A stretch of DNA of 10,685 nt, from the NCBI GenBank assembly GCA_028565635.1, contig JAOXYB010061112.1, positions 1-10,685 of the forward strand, written 5' to 3'. Origin of the DNA: Phoronis ovalis. Its lineage: Eukaryota > Phoronida > Phoronidae. Below are positions 1 through 10,182 of the stretch, piece after piece (the first letter of the stretch is position 1; each line of letters starts with the position of its first letter). The notes beneath the pieces were generated by a model. That model saw only the letters and a program-made list of their open reading frames with translations, was not told the origin of the DNA and ran no database searches. The position numbers were made by a program, and so were the translations under genes.

Positions 1-117
1 TGACCTGTACTTACCCTGTACCAAATACGAAGATGATCCGACGAAAGCTGAAGCCGTTATAGCAACACAAAGAAAAGGTTACATACGCCGACGCTGACGC
101 CACATAGGGTACGGCTA

Positions 118-149
118 TATGCCCTTTCACTATTACAGTGATGGGCATA
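118..149. repeat. Imperfect hairpin in a GC-richer segment
   Basis: Arms TATGCCC (118-124) and GGGCATA (143-149) enclose an inner TCACT/AGTGA pair. The preceding segment (about 86-104) is a cgccgacgctgacgcc run unlike the surrounding AT-rich DNA. It looks like debris of a dispersed repeat. The whole 1-300 stretch is otherwise unassigned. Confidence 0.5.
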
Positions 150-475
150 AAAAGAGTGAACAGTACAAAAGTAAGTGCTTTCAACTTAGCAACACTATAA
201 CACCGCACAACCTGTTTGAGGATGGAAAACGAAGTACAGCACTGCACTGCTTTACTATTTAAATGTCCTAAACAAAGTGCATAAGACTGACACATCTTGT
301 GATGCATCCAAATCAATTCTTACTATCTAGAATAATGCCAAAATCTGAGCAATGACGACTCATCAAACCTACATTGGGTGTCCTGTTACTTTTATTGATG
401 CAATTACTGCATTAACAGAATGATGAATAAACGTAGTATAGAAGGGAAGCTTACTTTCACGCAGTGGAAAAGGGT

Positions 476-590
476 CATATTTTTTTTGTCATTGGGATTG
501 ATTGAACTTTATTTTCATGCAATGGACTCAACAACATATTTTGTTTTCGTGATTTGGGATTACAATAATTGTATTTCTGTGCAATGAGAT
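476..590. repeat. Diverged tandem duplication, about 59 bp
   Basis: Two copies begin with CATATTTT at 476 and 535. Both carry TTGGGATT, an ATTT block, and end in TGCAATG followed by GA (about 520 and 581). The second copy runs into the poly-C tract. Confidence 0.6.
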
Positions 591-593
591 TGT

Positions 594-604
594 CCCCCCC
601 CCCC
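594..604 (+). repeat. Poly-C tract (11 C)
   Basis: Eleven consecutive C lie within AT-rich intron DNA, followed by a C-rich ccaccgccacccc run to about 621. It is a simple-sequence tract, and its length may be uncertain in the assembly. Confidence 0.9.
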
Positions 605-911
605 ATTGCCACCGCCACCCCACTCTCTATAGTGAATCTTTATATTTCTTGGATCACTGACTATAAGTACTTAGATGCTATATATCAAAGGATCTCTTTA
701 AGTATTTCATTAGATTCTTTCACTTGTGAAGCAAATCAATGTATACCCAGGTCATCTGTTAAATGAAAAAGATGTTGCTTATTTCCCAACATGATATGTT
801 TCACAACATAAATTCAATTTGATTGTTATTAGCCTATGGTATACAGCTCATCTCATCTTTGATCTTCAGAGGACTTATAAAGAGTGAATCTTATATAGCT
901 ATTTGCTTTAA

Positions 912-1573
912 GGTAGCGAATATTTAATCCCATTTCATACTTTGAGTTAAATTTCAGCAAATCAAACAAAAGTAAGTGTATTTTCAAACTATACAACTCA
1001 AACTCTTTATAAATCTGTAACTTATTTTTATACGACCTGTACAGTGGCCATTTTGAGTTAAAACGTTAAATGTTTTAAATGAAAAATTCCAAAGAATATA
1101 ATGAAACTTTGCACAAATAATCTTTACATACATTACTAAAAATAATTGTCTCAGATTTTTGAAATTTTGCTTTGTTCAAAAGATATGAATTTTCAAAAGT
1201 TTATGCATAAAAAATAAACAAAACTAAGGTGTCAAAATTTTAAAAATTCATATTTTTTTAAACATGTGAAATTTCAAAAATCTGAAACACAGTTTTGTAA
1301 CTAAGTGTATATAAGAATAACTTCACCTATGTAGTACGAGTATTTTTTTATTTATATTCTTTTGCATTTTCTATTTAAAAAATTTAGCGTTCTGAGTTGA
1401 AATGGCCACTGCACAGATGACATGATCTACAGAGGAAATATGTTACGGATTTTGAGTTCTATACTTTTAAAATATATAAATTTTTTTATTTGTCTATATA
1501 TTTTCATTTAATTTGCTTAAATTTAACTTAAAGTAAAAAGTGGGAATAAATTGTGCCGAACAATATTTGCTAC
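912..1573. mobile_element. Large fold-back element, candidate MITE
   Basis: The two halves are diverged reverse complements over roughly 300 bp each. Pairs that I aligned by eye: ggtagcgaatatt (912) with caatatttgctac (1561); atcccattt..actttgagttaaattt with its complement at about 1511-1550; tatacaactcaaa with the complement of about 1455-1470; CAGTGGCCATTTTGAGTT (1042) with AACTCAAAATGGCCACTG-like sequence ending at 1411; and tcagatttttgaaatttt (1151) with its complement ending at 1285. The CAGTGGCC...GGCCACTG inner pair, preceded by TA at its left end, resembles Tc1/mariner-type termini. No transposase frame is present, so it would be non-autonomous. Confidence 0.75.
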
Positions 1574-2000
1574 TATTAATAAGCAAGACAGAATATACAT
1601 AATGTTCTGCCTAGGAATATTTAGAGTATCGGACACCATCGCTTGGAATTTTTTCCTTTCCTGTAATTTTGCCTGGCATTTATTAAAGTGAATAGTAGTT
1701 CAAATTTCTGACATTTGGAGAGAAACATCTACTTTACTATTGCATGCAGATAACACTTAGTGGTCAGCATATACATAATAAAGAAGACTTTCAGTGACAA
1801 CATATCCCGTGAATATACTCCAATTGCAGAATTCACTTGCCACAACGAGTCTGGTATTTTTATATTGGGGAGAACGCTGTAGATGCCTTTCATCATTTCT
1901 TTCTAGCAAAACTGGGTATAAGCAGCAGCAGTAGATTATAACAGGAGCAGGTATTTCAGGGGCAGTGCTCAAAGCATTACCTGTGTCAAACACTTACTTA

Positions 2001-2144
<144 letters not shown>

Positions 2145-2639
2145 TCACACACTAATATCAAGTCAATGGTTTAATCATAATTTCTTTCGAACCACTGTAT
2201 CAACTTTAGACAATGGTGATATGTTATAATAACTGTTTGTTACTTTCCTATCTTTTAAAACTAAGCAGCCACACAACAAACAAAACAATTGGCAGGTAAA
2301 AAAATTAATTCAAAGCTTTTTATTATTAAATCTGATAGCAAAATACAGCAAAAGATTAAATTTTCAGAATACACTAATTTTTAATGGATAAGGAAAAGAG
2401 TAACAAGACTCTTCGCTAAAAATATATACCATTACATAAAAATGATCGATGGTACAAACTTTAACTACTGTACTGTAATTTTTTCAGCTAAGGAAAACAA
2501 TCTCTACTAGTAATTTTACATAATTATCAACTTTTTCTGTGTACAAATCATCAGAGTTAAATTAAATGGAAACCTTCCAAAACCTAGTTATATATATACA
2601 TTTCCTGGAATTAAAATATTAAACAAGTGTAGTGCTATA

Positions 2640-3020
2640 AATTGCGTCTTGGGTATTCTATTTATAGATAAAATCGTGTGGAGCTGTGATCACAAAATCC
2701 CTTAGGAATCAGGTGAATAGCAGACTAGCAACGCACCTTTTCGTAATTGACAAACTGGAATAAAAATTAAACTTAAATTATAACAGAGGTTCGTCAAGCA
2801 GGAACAGAACATGTGGACTTTTCATCAGAAAGTCCTTAGGGTTTGCCTATAACAGAAAGCCACAATTATTTTTTTATGAAACTTAAATGAAATAGAATTA
2901 GGGTAAGCAAGAACAGACCATGCAGAATTCAGAATCAAAAATCTCCAGAGCATGAATAAATCAGATAGTAGTGAAACTAAAATAAAATAGTATCCAATCT
3001 AAAATCAGGAAAGCATATAT
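2640..3020. repeat. Degenerate tandem repeat, about three units of 95-135 bp
   Basis: Related blocks recur in the same order. These are GTGTGGA..ATCA..AAA..TCC..TAGG (2676), ATGTGGA..ATCA..AAAGTCCTTAGGG (2811) and ATGCAGA..AATCA..AAA..CTCC (2920). They are interspersed with AAACTTAAAT (2769), AAACTTAAAT (2879) and AAACTAAAAT (2974), and AAGCAGGAACAGAACATG parallels AAGCAAGAACAGACCATG. The unit lengths differ, so it is old and indel-ridden. Confidence 0.6.
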
Positions 3021-5511
3021 TCTACTGTAAGACACTAGCTATGCAGCCCAGTGTACAATTTTTCAGATTGTGGTTATTTGAATGCAACTCAAATGCTAAC
3101 ACAATATAGTTTAGACAAGAATAAAGGGAGTTTGTAATGCATGACTACTAATCTTATTGTCACTTTTTATTAAGTTCAGATATCAACATTATTGTTTTGT
3201 CATTGTTTCCAACAAAACTAACATTTACATTGTATATTAATATGTAGTGTTTATATTCTTGCTGCTTTAATTCAAAAAACTGCATTATGTATGGCCATTA
3301 TGCATACAACAATATAAGAACTATTTCAACTCTTTTTAACACATAGATTTCCAAACTTTTAAAAGATGCATTTGCCTGTTCAATTTTATAACACACTTTG
3401 CTTGGTAACAAGAAATGACAGGCAGATGCAGGTTGCCATCCAGAAACTAAACTAATAACCTCTTCCTTGCAGTAAGTGTTACTCAATAATTCAACCCTAG
3501 GGCAAACCTTCCTCCATGAATGAAAACCAGTATCAATTTACATAGTGGAAGAGTCCTTATTAAAAAGGAACTGGATCATGTGAATAAAATAGCATAAAAT
3601 ACAAGTAGGCAACTCTATTAATAATTTTGACATACATTCAATTATACAATTTACACATTACAAATCCAAAGATATTGCTTATAACCTGATTGCTATTGTG
3701 ACTTTTAACCCACTTTAACATATTCCTATGCATTCTTTTCTCTTTTCATGAAATCATTGTATTTTCTCTGAAAGCAATCATTTGAAGCCTTGGTGACTTT
3801 CTTCTACAACAAATGATTACATTTTTTTTAACTGTATACAAGCCAATCATGGACTCAGATTTCAGACGCTGGAAACATTTTTTTAATTTTAAAAAAATGC
3901 CAGCACAAAGTCAGATATCTGGAATTTTAATGGCGCCCTTTTTCTAGATTTGACTGATATGTGATTTTTTAAGCGATACACAAATTCTATGATTTAATAA
4001 AAGTTCTCTTTTCATAATCGTCTTTTCAAAGCATCAAAGGCTATCTACACTATATTATTAATATGCAAGCCTACTAACATAGTTAGAACTTATTTTTGTA
4101 ACTTGTAGGATAAATTTAGATCTACCAGGGCATCATTCATCAACTGGTACAGAATTGTCTCTGTTATGCAGTCCCTCAAACTCACATCTGTTCAAGCCCA
4201 GTGAGCAAATAACAATGAATCAACAGTGTTCTTCACAGAATGTTTTAAGAGTGCAAGACCCACTCACTCCTTTGATTCCCTACTCATCTCTTTAACCACC
4301 CCCCTTATATCGTGCTCCTGTTTTATTCAAAATACAACGAATACTGTCCTCACCATATTTTGCAAGCAGAATTCATGTTGCACGCATTTCTGCCTCCCTT
4401 GGTTAGCATGCTTATAAAAATGCCAAGCTGATTTAACTCACACTTTAATGGGGAGAGAATTGAGGGAAACTATTTTAGCCCCAGTGAAAATTGAAGAACA
4501 TTAGGTCAAACGTGCTAGTTTACATAGGTGGGCAACAACAGAATTAGATGTCACATTCACAAATTTCTTAGCAGAGCATTATCGGACAAAGTTTTTCAAA
4601 ATTACCTCCACAAGAATATTTGCAAGTGATAAGCAGCCTTCTTACAAAGATTAGATATGACCTAAACCATTAGATTCCCTCTTTTTGCTTTCTGCATAAA
4701 TGAGGCTGATTATGTTAAATTAATTTGCTAGTGGGTAAGTACAATCCACAGTGTGGCATCATAGTTGTAAGTGCGTCCATGCAAACAGTTTGTAGTCTTC
4801 AAAACTACATTTCACATGAAAGAGCTTACTTTCATGTTCATTTTTACATCAAAATTATTATTATTAATTGATATTGATGATAGCATTAACATCAAAGGAA
4901 ATCTTGAGAAATTGCACTTTTCAGGTATTTTCCCCATCCACAATATCATACTTGATAATTTTTTAGCAAAGTTTCACATCATGAATTCTTCTTTATACAC
5001 AACTATTTCTATTATTTATCTAACCCTCCAGTTAAAAGTCCTGGGTAAAATGGTAAACTTCAAGTTTTGAACCTATTATTCTCTACTGAACACAGAAAGT
5101 TATCTAACTCGCTCAATTAAAATAAATCTCAAATACTTGGCTGCAGTTTGCTCAGATTGGTGAAAATGTTATATGATTGAGGGCAATGAAAATATCATAT
5201 TACACTAGCGTTTCCTACAATTTAGCACATGTCAATATTTTTATAAATATTAATTGTTCCAAACTTCATTAAGTTTTCACTCTGGGGGAATTAACCATTG
5301 GAATATACTTGGGAGGCCAATTTTGTTATAACTAGGCCAAGATTCTTATTTCATGTGCTAATTTATACTTGTTAATCCAATTTTATTACAAGGCCATGAA
5401 AACTATATCTTGTGCAATGTGATTTTCTGGTTATCCAGGAGCTTCGTTTACAGGATGTTAACCAATTTTTACTTTTCATGAAAAAAGATTTCTGAGCAAT
5501 TACCAAATAGC

Positions 5512-5527
5512 ATCTAAATATTTAGAT
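5512..5527. repeat. Perfect 16-bp palindrome
   Basis: ATCTAAATATTTAGAT is perfectly self-complementary, and TTTAGA recurs just after it (about 5532). No function is evident; it may be chance in AT-rich DNA. Confidence 0.5.
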
Positions 5528-6128
5528 AGTATTTAGAGAATTCAATGAATTGCACATAAATTTATGGCTGACATGGCAAGCCTTTTTTCTTCACATGGAT
5601 AAAATGATATGATTACTACTAGGGAATAAATTTCTTAACAGCAAGTTACAACAGAAGGAGCTAAAAATAGTGTAGGTCAATGCCCTTTTATAAGGAACAG
5701 CAAAATCATTAACTATTGAAACAAGACACTAAATTTCTGTATTGGGAAAGGTTGTTATATATTAAAATGTGGTTGATGGTAACTGGTTCCTAAATTTTTT
5801 TCTTAAGAATTAGTTTATAAATAGTGATATCTGCTAATTAGTTTTTCCATAGGTTTTTAATTATTTTTATATAGCTTATAATCCTACACAAGCTGTTTGA
5901 AAACCAGTGTACTACTGCTCATCTTCTGGCATGTAACATCACTCTCTTTTCCATGAGTTAGTATGTGCTGAATAGAAATACTTCGCTTCCACTGAGGTTG
6001 TATCAGAAACCACAATACCACACGTAAACTTCACAAATCAGGTACTGAAAGCATACTGTGGTTATATTTAGAAGCTGCTAATTTAATACACTAGTGGTCA
6101 AGCTGTATCAGCCAATTGTTCAACCATC

Positions 6129-6281
6129 TTACCAAGAATTGCTTATGGCACAGGAACTGGTTATGGCACCTGTATCTAGCAGAGCCTCTATTACCAACAT
6201 ATCAAATCTACATGCCATGGCTACGCAACTCATAAAGTTAAGTATTATTATGCCTTCAAACTGAGAAGGTGGCACCATGCC
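6129..6281 (-). pseudogene. Retroelement aspartic-protease fragment (Ty3/gypsy-like), decayed
   Basis: A 50-residue minus-strand open frame contains IEALLDTGAITSS (ALLDTGA at 6165-6185), the catalytic D-T-G-A motif of retroviral-type aspartic proteases in the ALLDTGA..S setting common in Ty3/gypsy Pol. Upstream is a TGA (6282-6284) and downstream a TAA (6129-6131), and I recognise no reverse transcriptase, RNase H or integrase nearby, so it is a fossil. An ankyrin repeat is the main alternative (ACR...VIEALLDTGA), but the spacing lacks one residue and the TPLH block is missing. The fragment is bracketed by good U2 splice-like sites (ccttctcag before 6260, G/GTAAGA after 6133). Confidence 0.5.
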
Positions 6282-6462
6282 TCATTTCATTAAAAATATT
6301 TAATGGAATTGCTTGAGATCACTTTGTGGTATTAGTATGAAAGAAACAAACACATGAAAGGATGGTTTGGTAAGTTGAAAAATATATACCTGACTACTCA
6401 GCTTTGATACACTTAAAAAGCCTAATATTTTGGAATTTTTTTGGGCTTAATAACACTTACAG

Positions 6463-6707
6463 GTGAAAATTGCTCATTTAAAAATTATACACTAAGAAGG
6501 CAAATCTTTACGCGGACTTCTGTCAACCAGCTAGATACTGTACAAACAATAAAACTAGACATAGGCCAAGAACCATCACAGGGGTGTTCAAAACATTATA
6601 CTCCGTGTCTTCAAAACAGAGTTTGCACTGTGTATGAAAGCCTACACAAGGTATTTGAGTACGAAGGAAAAACAATTACAATGCCACGGATGTCTGGAAG
6701 TAACTAA
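6463..6707 (+). other. Unrecognised open frame resembling a terminal exon
   Basis: The frame is open on the plus strand from an acceptor-like tract (ttttttgggcttaataacacttacag, AG at 6461-6462) to TAA at 6705-6707, with a polyadenylation-type AATAAA at 6758-6763. The protein has a small cysteine cluster, GCSKHYTPCLQNRVCTVYES, loosely like half an EGF repeat. It has no usable ATG near its start and no partner exon that I can see. It could be a decayed exon, a transposon remnant or chance. Confidence 0.2.
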
Positions 6708-6831
6708 ATAATATTGACTACTGAAGCCAGTGAAAGGCTGAATTCTACATGAAGCCTAATAAAAGAGCAAAAGTTTAATTCGTATCGAGGAAATGGGAAT
6801 TTTCCAAGGCTGCTCATGGACAAAAACAACA

Positions 6832-6863
6832 ATATATATATATATATATTATATATATATATA
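6832..6863. repeat. (AT)n microsatellite
   Basis: An alternating AT tract of 32 bp with one phase slip (TT at 6849-6850). Confidence 0.95.
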
Positions 6864-8336
6864 ACAGTGTGTACAGCACTTTATAACAGTTATATAGTCT
6901 ATTGTGAATGCACTGCAGACATCTAAGAAAATGTTCTGATAATCTTAATATCTAAATGTGTTTTGTGCAGTTGAGTTAGCAAGAACACATTCATTCTATA
7001 GCCTATCTGATTTAAAAAAGTATTTAAATATCTCAATTGTAACGGATTGTATCATAAGGTTGTGCATTTTTATTATTTATTAATTAAGATTTTTCTGTTA
7101 TAATATATATAATATTGCCAGATATTGTGTATGTGGTAATTTGCATTTGATTCAACTATTAATATATATTACATACAATCATTGGTACAGCATTGGTAAG
7201 TCAATGAAGCTTCAAGCAAAATACTGTAATTGTTCTTTCACTGGATAATAAAAGTACATTAAGACACAGTTAACTGTCACTGTAACATGCTTAGAGACAG
7301 GGTCAGACACAAGCAAATATACTATTAATTTCCAGATTAATTTATCACTGAAATCATAGATAACACAAATCATCAGACACATTTAAATTCTCCATATTTA
7401 CTATACATCAAGAAGGTTGCTCCATACAGATGAAAAATATGATTGTTTTATACACATCTTAAATTTGCTTATAAAAGTAGTACCTCGCACAACAGATAAT
7501 CAAAGCCGTACTGTGATTAAAATCTCATTATCTTTTAATATTTCATCTTTCTCTCATATTTATTTGGGCCTTAGTGGCTATGACACTATTAATGCATCAT
7601 ACAAAAAGACAGAACAATAAAAGTACATTTGTAATGTTCAACTGGGTTTGTGTCCTTTTCAGGTCTGATGAGCTTAAGACAAAAAATACACTTGATCTCA
7701 AGTTCCAGAGTGACATTAGCTACTTCTATTGTTAATGGCATGACTTACAATCTATATATATAACTAGTAGACCAAAGCACATTAACTTGTGACATCAAAT
7801 GGTCTTTTAAGACATTTTGACATAAAATTTTCAGTGATTTTTAGGTTAATGAACATAAATCTCAGGAGCACATGACATGACTTACCAGGCAATAATAGTA
7901 CTAATGAAGTGTTGTTTTAGGTAACTTGTAATCATCTCAATGCAAAAGGAGCCAACTATTGACCTAAAAGATGTAACGCATGCATGAAATGCAAGTGTAT
8001 TTTGGTTGCGACTCTTTCTAGACTTTACTGTTCAAGAGGGATTTTACGAAACTTATGGGCTGAAGTGATACAAGTTCCCCATAATTCAACACGATAAAGA
8101 TTTTCTGAGCTTTTAAACAAAATCAGTTACAGACATGGGTTTTGGAAATATCAGTGTCAGGATTATTAATGGCTCATTTAGAGCCTTAAGATATTGCAAA
8201 CAAACACATGTAAATGTATACATAGTATTATGAAACAAAGGCACATACTTTTATAAAGGGCCAAGGGTTAATCACTCTGAAGATATCACTTGTTTGGTTA
8301 TTCTTGTCCAGTAGGATGATTATGACCCGGACAAAG

Positions 8337-8397
8337 GTTTACGGTACGAGTGCAACAGATATCTAACGTTTACGGTATGCGTGCCACATATATTTAC
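8337..8397. repeat. Two-copy tandem duplication, 31-bp period
   Basis: GTTTACGGTACGAGTGC (8337) and GTTTACGGTATGCGTGC (8368) start consecutive 31- and 30-bp copies, ending in atctaac and tatttac. The copies retain CpG dinucleotides that are rare around them. Confidence 0.8.
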
Positions 8398-8675
8398 CTT
8401 ACATAGCTGATGTACCTCTAATAAAATCATAAAGATTGGCATACCAGCATTAGAGGAGTAGACACTTGAGAGTTGGACCTATAATGAAGTACATTGTATC
8501 GAATGAGATGACAGAGTATAGCTGAGTACCTCTGCTCTGGTACATTGTTACTCTTTTGGTTTTACATTGTTATCATAACCTCTTTTATATTCTTAATTTG
8601 GATTGTTTATATGGATTGGATAGTGCAGTTTTTATTGTATTGTATCAAGCTAAATTTTAAGCTTTATTTTAAGTT

Positions 8676-8933
8676 GTATTAATCATATTTGCACAAATGA
8701 ATCTTTTGAGATACTTGCACTAAAAATACTCTAATTTATTATTATTATTATTATTAAAATTATAGTTCATATTGAAATTAACACATTCATTAGAAAACAA
8801 TGTTTTACTTGTATTAACAACATTTGTTCAAATGAATCTTTTGAGATACCTGCACTAAAAATATTCTATTTATTACAATTATTATTACAATTATACTTGC
8901 ATATTAAAAATAACATGTTCATTAGAAACCAAT
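8676..8933. repeat. Two-copy tandem duplication, about 135-bp period
   Basis: Copies start GTATTAATCATATTTG (8676) and GTATTAACAACATTTG (8811). Both contain CAAATGAATCTTTTGAGATAC, TGCACTAAAAATA, a TTA-rich tract, and CATTCATTAGAAA/GTTCATTAGAAA. The first copy has (TTA)7 at 8736-8756; in the second this tract is interrupted by ACAA. Confidence 0.9.
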
Positions 8934-8940
8934 ATGACAC

Positions 8941-8973
8941 TGACAGCAGATGATTAAAAATTGTTTGCTGTCA
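8941..8973. repeat. Short hairpin
   Basis: Perfect 8-bp arms TGACAGCA (8941-8948) and TGCTGTCA (8966-8973) with a 17-nt loop, directly after the 135-bp tandem copies. It may mark the end of the same repeat. Confidence 0.5.
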
Positions 8974-9335
8974 AATTATATTTGGTTATATACTTAATTG
9001 CACTAAGCACGTAATTGTGTGCAAAAAAAGTAACTGATTTATGATAGGGGTGACACTTAATTAACTTTGAACTATCTGGAAAGTTTTACTCAGAATTCCG
9101 AGATACAACTAAAAACAACTAAATCATAGTGTAGTAATTATACATTGGCAGGTGTTACCGTCTGCAAGCATTTTATTCTTAAAACTGTCAACATGCAATT
9201 TGTACTAAATTTATAACGTTAAACCTATGTTTTAAATTAATATAACAAATTTAGAAGTTTGAACTTGGATTTAGTCTAACACTTACCAGCATGGGGCGAT
9301 AACAAAATGCGATTAAAATTGATTAAAAACTTTAA

Positions 9336-9344
9336 AAAGGATAC
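9336..9344 (-). promoter_or_regulatory. U12-type 5' splice site
   Basis: The minus strand reads GTATCCTTT directly after the T of codon 27. This is the minor-spliceosome donor recognised by U11/U6atac; a major-class donor would be near GTAAGT. The same gtatcc start follows exon 1 in human PTEN, as I recall it. Confidence 0.93.
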
Positions 9345-9423
9345 ATGTCAAGTCCAGATCATACCCTCCTTCTTGGTAGCGTCTTTTATTTTTACTAACT
9401 AATATTTTAATTTTGTTTGCCAT
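9345..9423 (-). CDS. PTEN: PTEN, exon 1 coding part (residues 1-26 plus first base of codon 27)
   Basis: This is the N-terminus of the PI(3,4,5)P3 3-phosphatase that opposes PI3K-AKT signalling at the plasma membrane. The minus strand from ATG 9423 reads MANKIKILVSKNKRRYQ and ends in YDLDLT. Compared with human PTEN as I know it, the length to T26 is identical, with about 18 of 26 residues shared, including K6, K13, R14, R15 and the Y16-Q17-E18 block. K6 to R15 is the basic PIP2-binding motif. The start has A at -3 and G at +4, and an in-frame TAA lies 36 nt upstream (9460-9462), so a long in-frame N-terminal extension like PTEN-alpha is not possible without splicing. The coding part is 79 nt, ending after the first base of codon 27 at the donor GTATCCTTT, as in human. 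Voltage-sensitive phosphatases share the RRY...DLDLTY motif, but exon 2 separates them clearly from PTEN. The catalytic P-loop is outside the window. Confidence 0.97.
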
Positions 9424-9515
9424 GTTTGTTAGGTTACAATACTTTAACACTGGGATCTCTTATACTGTCCACAACACTAACAAAACACCAGTCGTCAGAA
9501 ACAAATCCAAGCACT

Positions 9516-9533
9516 TCACTGGGATCGCTGCAT
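9516..9533 (-). other. Possible upstream ORF in the PTEN 5' UTR
   Basis: The minus-strand codons ATG CAG CGA TCC CAG TGA encode M-Q-R-S-Q, starting 110 nt before the PTEN start codon. It affects PTEN translation only if transcription starts upstream of 9533, which the sequence does not prove. Human PTEN has a long regulated 5' UTR with upstream starts, so the idea is reasonable. Confidence 0.35.
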
Positions 9534-10096
9534 GAGCAGTAATTTCACATGGAATTGTATATAGTTTCCAGTGCTAAAACACACATTATGAAACTGCTTT
9601 CAAATTCTGTTATATCTTTTCAAGTACACTTCATAGTCATCTGGGAAAAAATCACCAATTTGTTGTCATACTTTCTAAATTAGACTTCATGCTACCTCTA
9701 TCAGCCCTGCACAGAATCCATGATGGCTGTCTTCCTGGTGAACGAATATATCAAAACAAGACCTACTTTCGATAGTAAATGAGTACATTGCGCTAACATA
9801 AATTACTGGCAACTTTTAACATAACATATTGCAGATTTTGAGACTTTTACATAAAAACATTATTATTTTAGTAGAAGAGCTTACTAAAATATGTTATTTT
9901 TATTATACTTTGACCGTGGCAGGCGGAGGAGCACATATCTTTTTGCTGCAAAGAAAACGACACAGGCAATTGCGGTTTGGAAATAAGAACTAATAAAGAT
10001 ACATTACTTATATAGTGACATTTCAAATGTTTTACAGTTATAAGTAAGGATAACGTTTTTACCTTGTCTATATTTCACACCACCTTTTCGAAGATT
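9534..10096. promoter_or_regulatory. Candidate bidirectional PTEN/ATAD1 promoter region
   Basis: The two start codons point away from each other and are 759 bp apart (9424-10182), so both promoters should lie in this gap unless far-upstream non-coding exons exist. A locally GC-richer patch is at 9911-9935. A TATA-like TATATAG is at 10009-10015 on the plus strand, and a TATATAC on the minus strand lies near 9556-9564. None is decisive in such AT-rich DNA. There is no obvious CpG island. The role is inferred from geometry. Confidence 0.5.
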
Positions 10097-10135
10097 ATGA
10101 AAGCCAGTATAACTATTTCCACAGGCAACCAGTGA
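10097..10135 (+). other. Possible upstream ORF before ATAD1
   Basis: ATG at 10097 opens a 12-codon frame ending in TGA at 10133-10135, 47 nt before the ATAD1 start and out of frame with it. Alternatively, AG at 10123-10124 after a short pyrimidine run (tatttccacag) could be the acceptor of a 5' UTR intron, which would remove the upstream ATG. The sequence alone cannot decide between these. Confidence 0.3.
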
Positions 10136-10182
10136 ACATCAAAGTTCAAAAGGTCAATATTGCGTCACGGGGATTTCCAAGC

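Noticed and set aside
11-316. Minus-strand 101-codon open frame ending beside a GTAAGTA donor-like site
   Set aside because: It lies in PTEN intron 2, overlaps a hairpin and GC-rich repeat debris, and has no recognisable domain. Hydrophobic runs arise from the composition.
1757-1993. Minus-strand 78-codon open frame downstream of PTEN exon 2, considered as PTEN exon 3
   Set aside because: Human exon 3 is 45 nt and encodes F-L-D-S-K-H-type sequence after R55. Nothing similar occurs here, so it is intronic.
3298-3486. Minus-strand 62-codon open frame considered as a PTEN alternative exon
   Set aside because: No similarity to PTEN and no matching splice phase; likely chance.
4771-5070. Plus-strand 99-codon open frame
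   Set aside because: Composition is dominated by I, F, L, K and N from AT-rich DNA, with no motif, no splice context and no start in good context.
7249-7632. Repeated AATAAAAGTACATT at about 7248 and 7618
   Set aside because: A 14-bp match between AT-rich sites with no wider similarity; likely chance.
9911-9960. Minus-strand acceptor-like ttttctttgcag considered as a PTEN leader exon boundary
   Set aside because: No upstream donor can be identified in the window and the following sequence matches no PTEN coding. It is left as part of the promoter interval.
10132-10182. Extending the ATAD1 reading frame upstream to the GTG at 10132
   Set aside because: GTG is not a normal start in animal nuclear genes, and ATG 10183 has a strong context. 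The frame is merely open.
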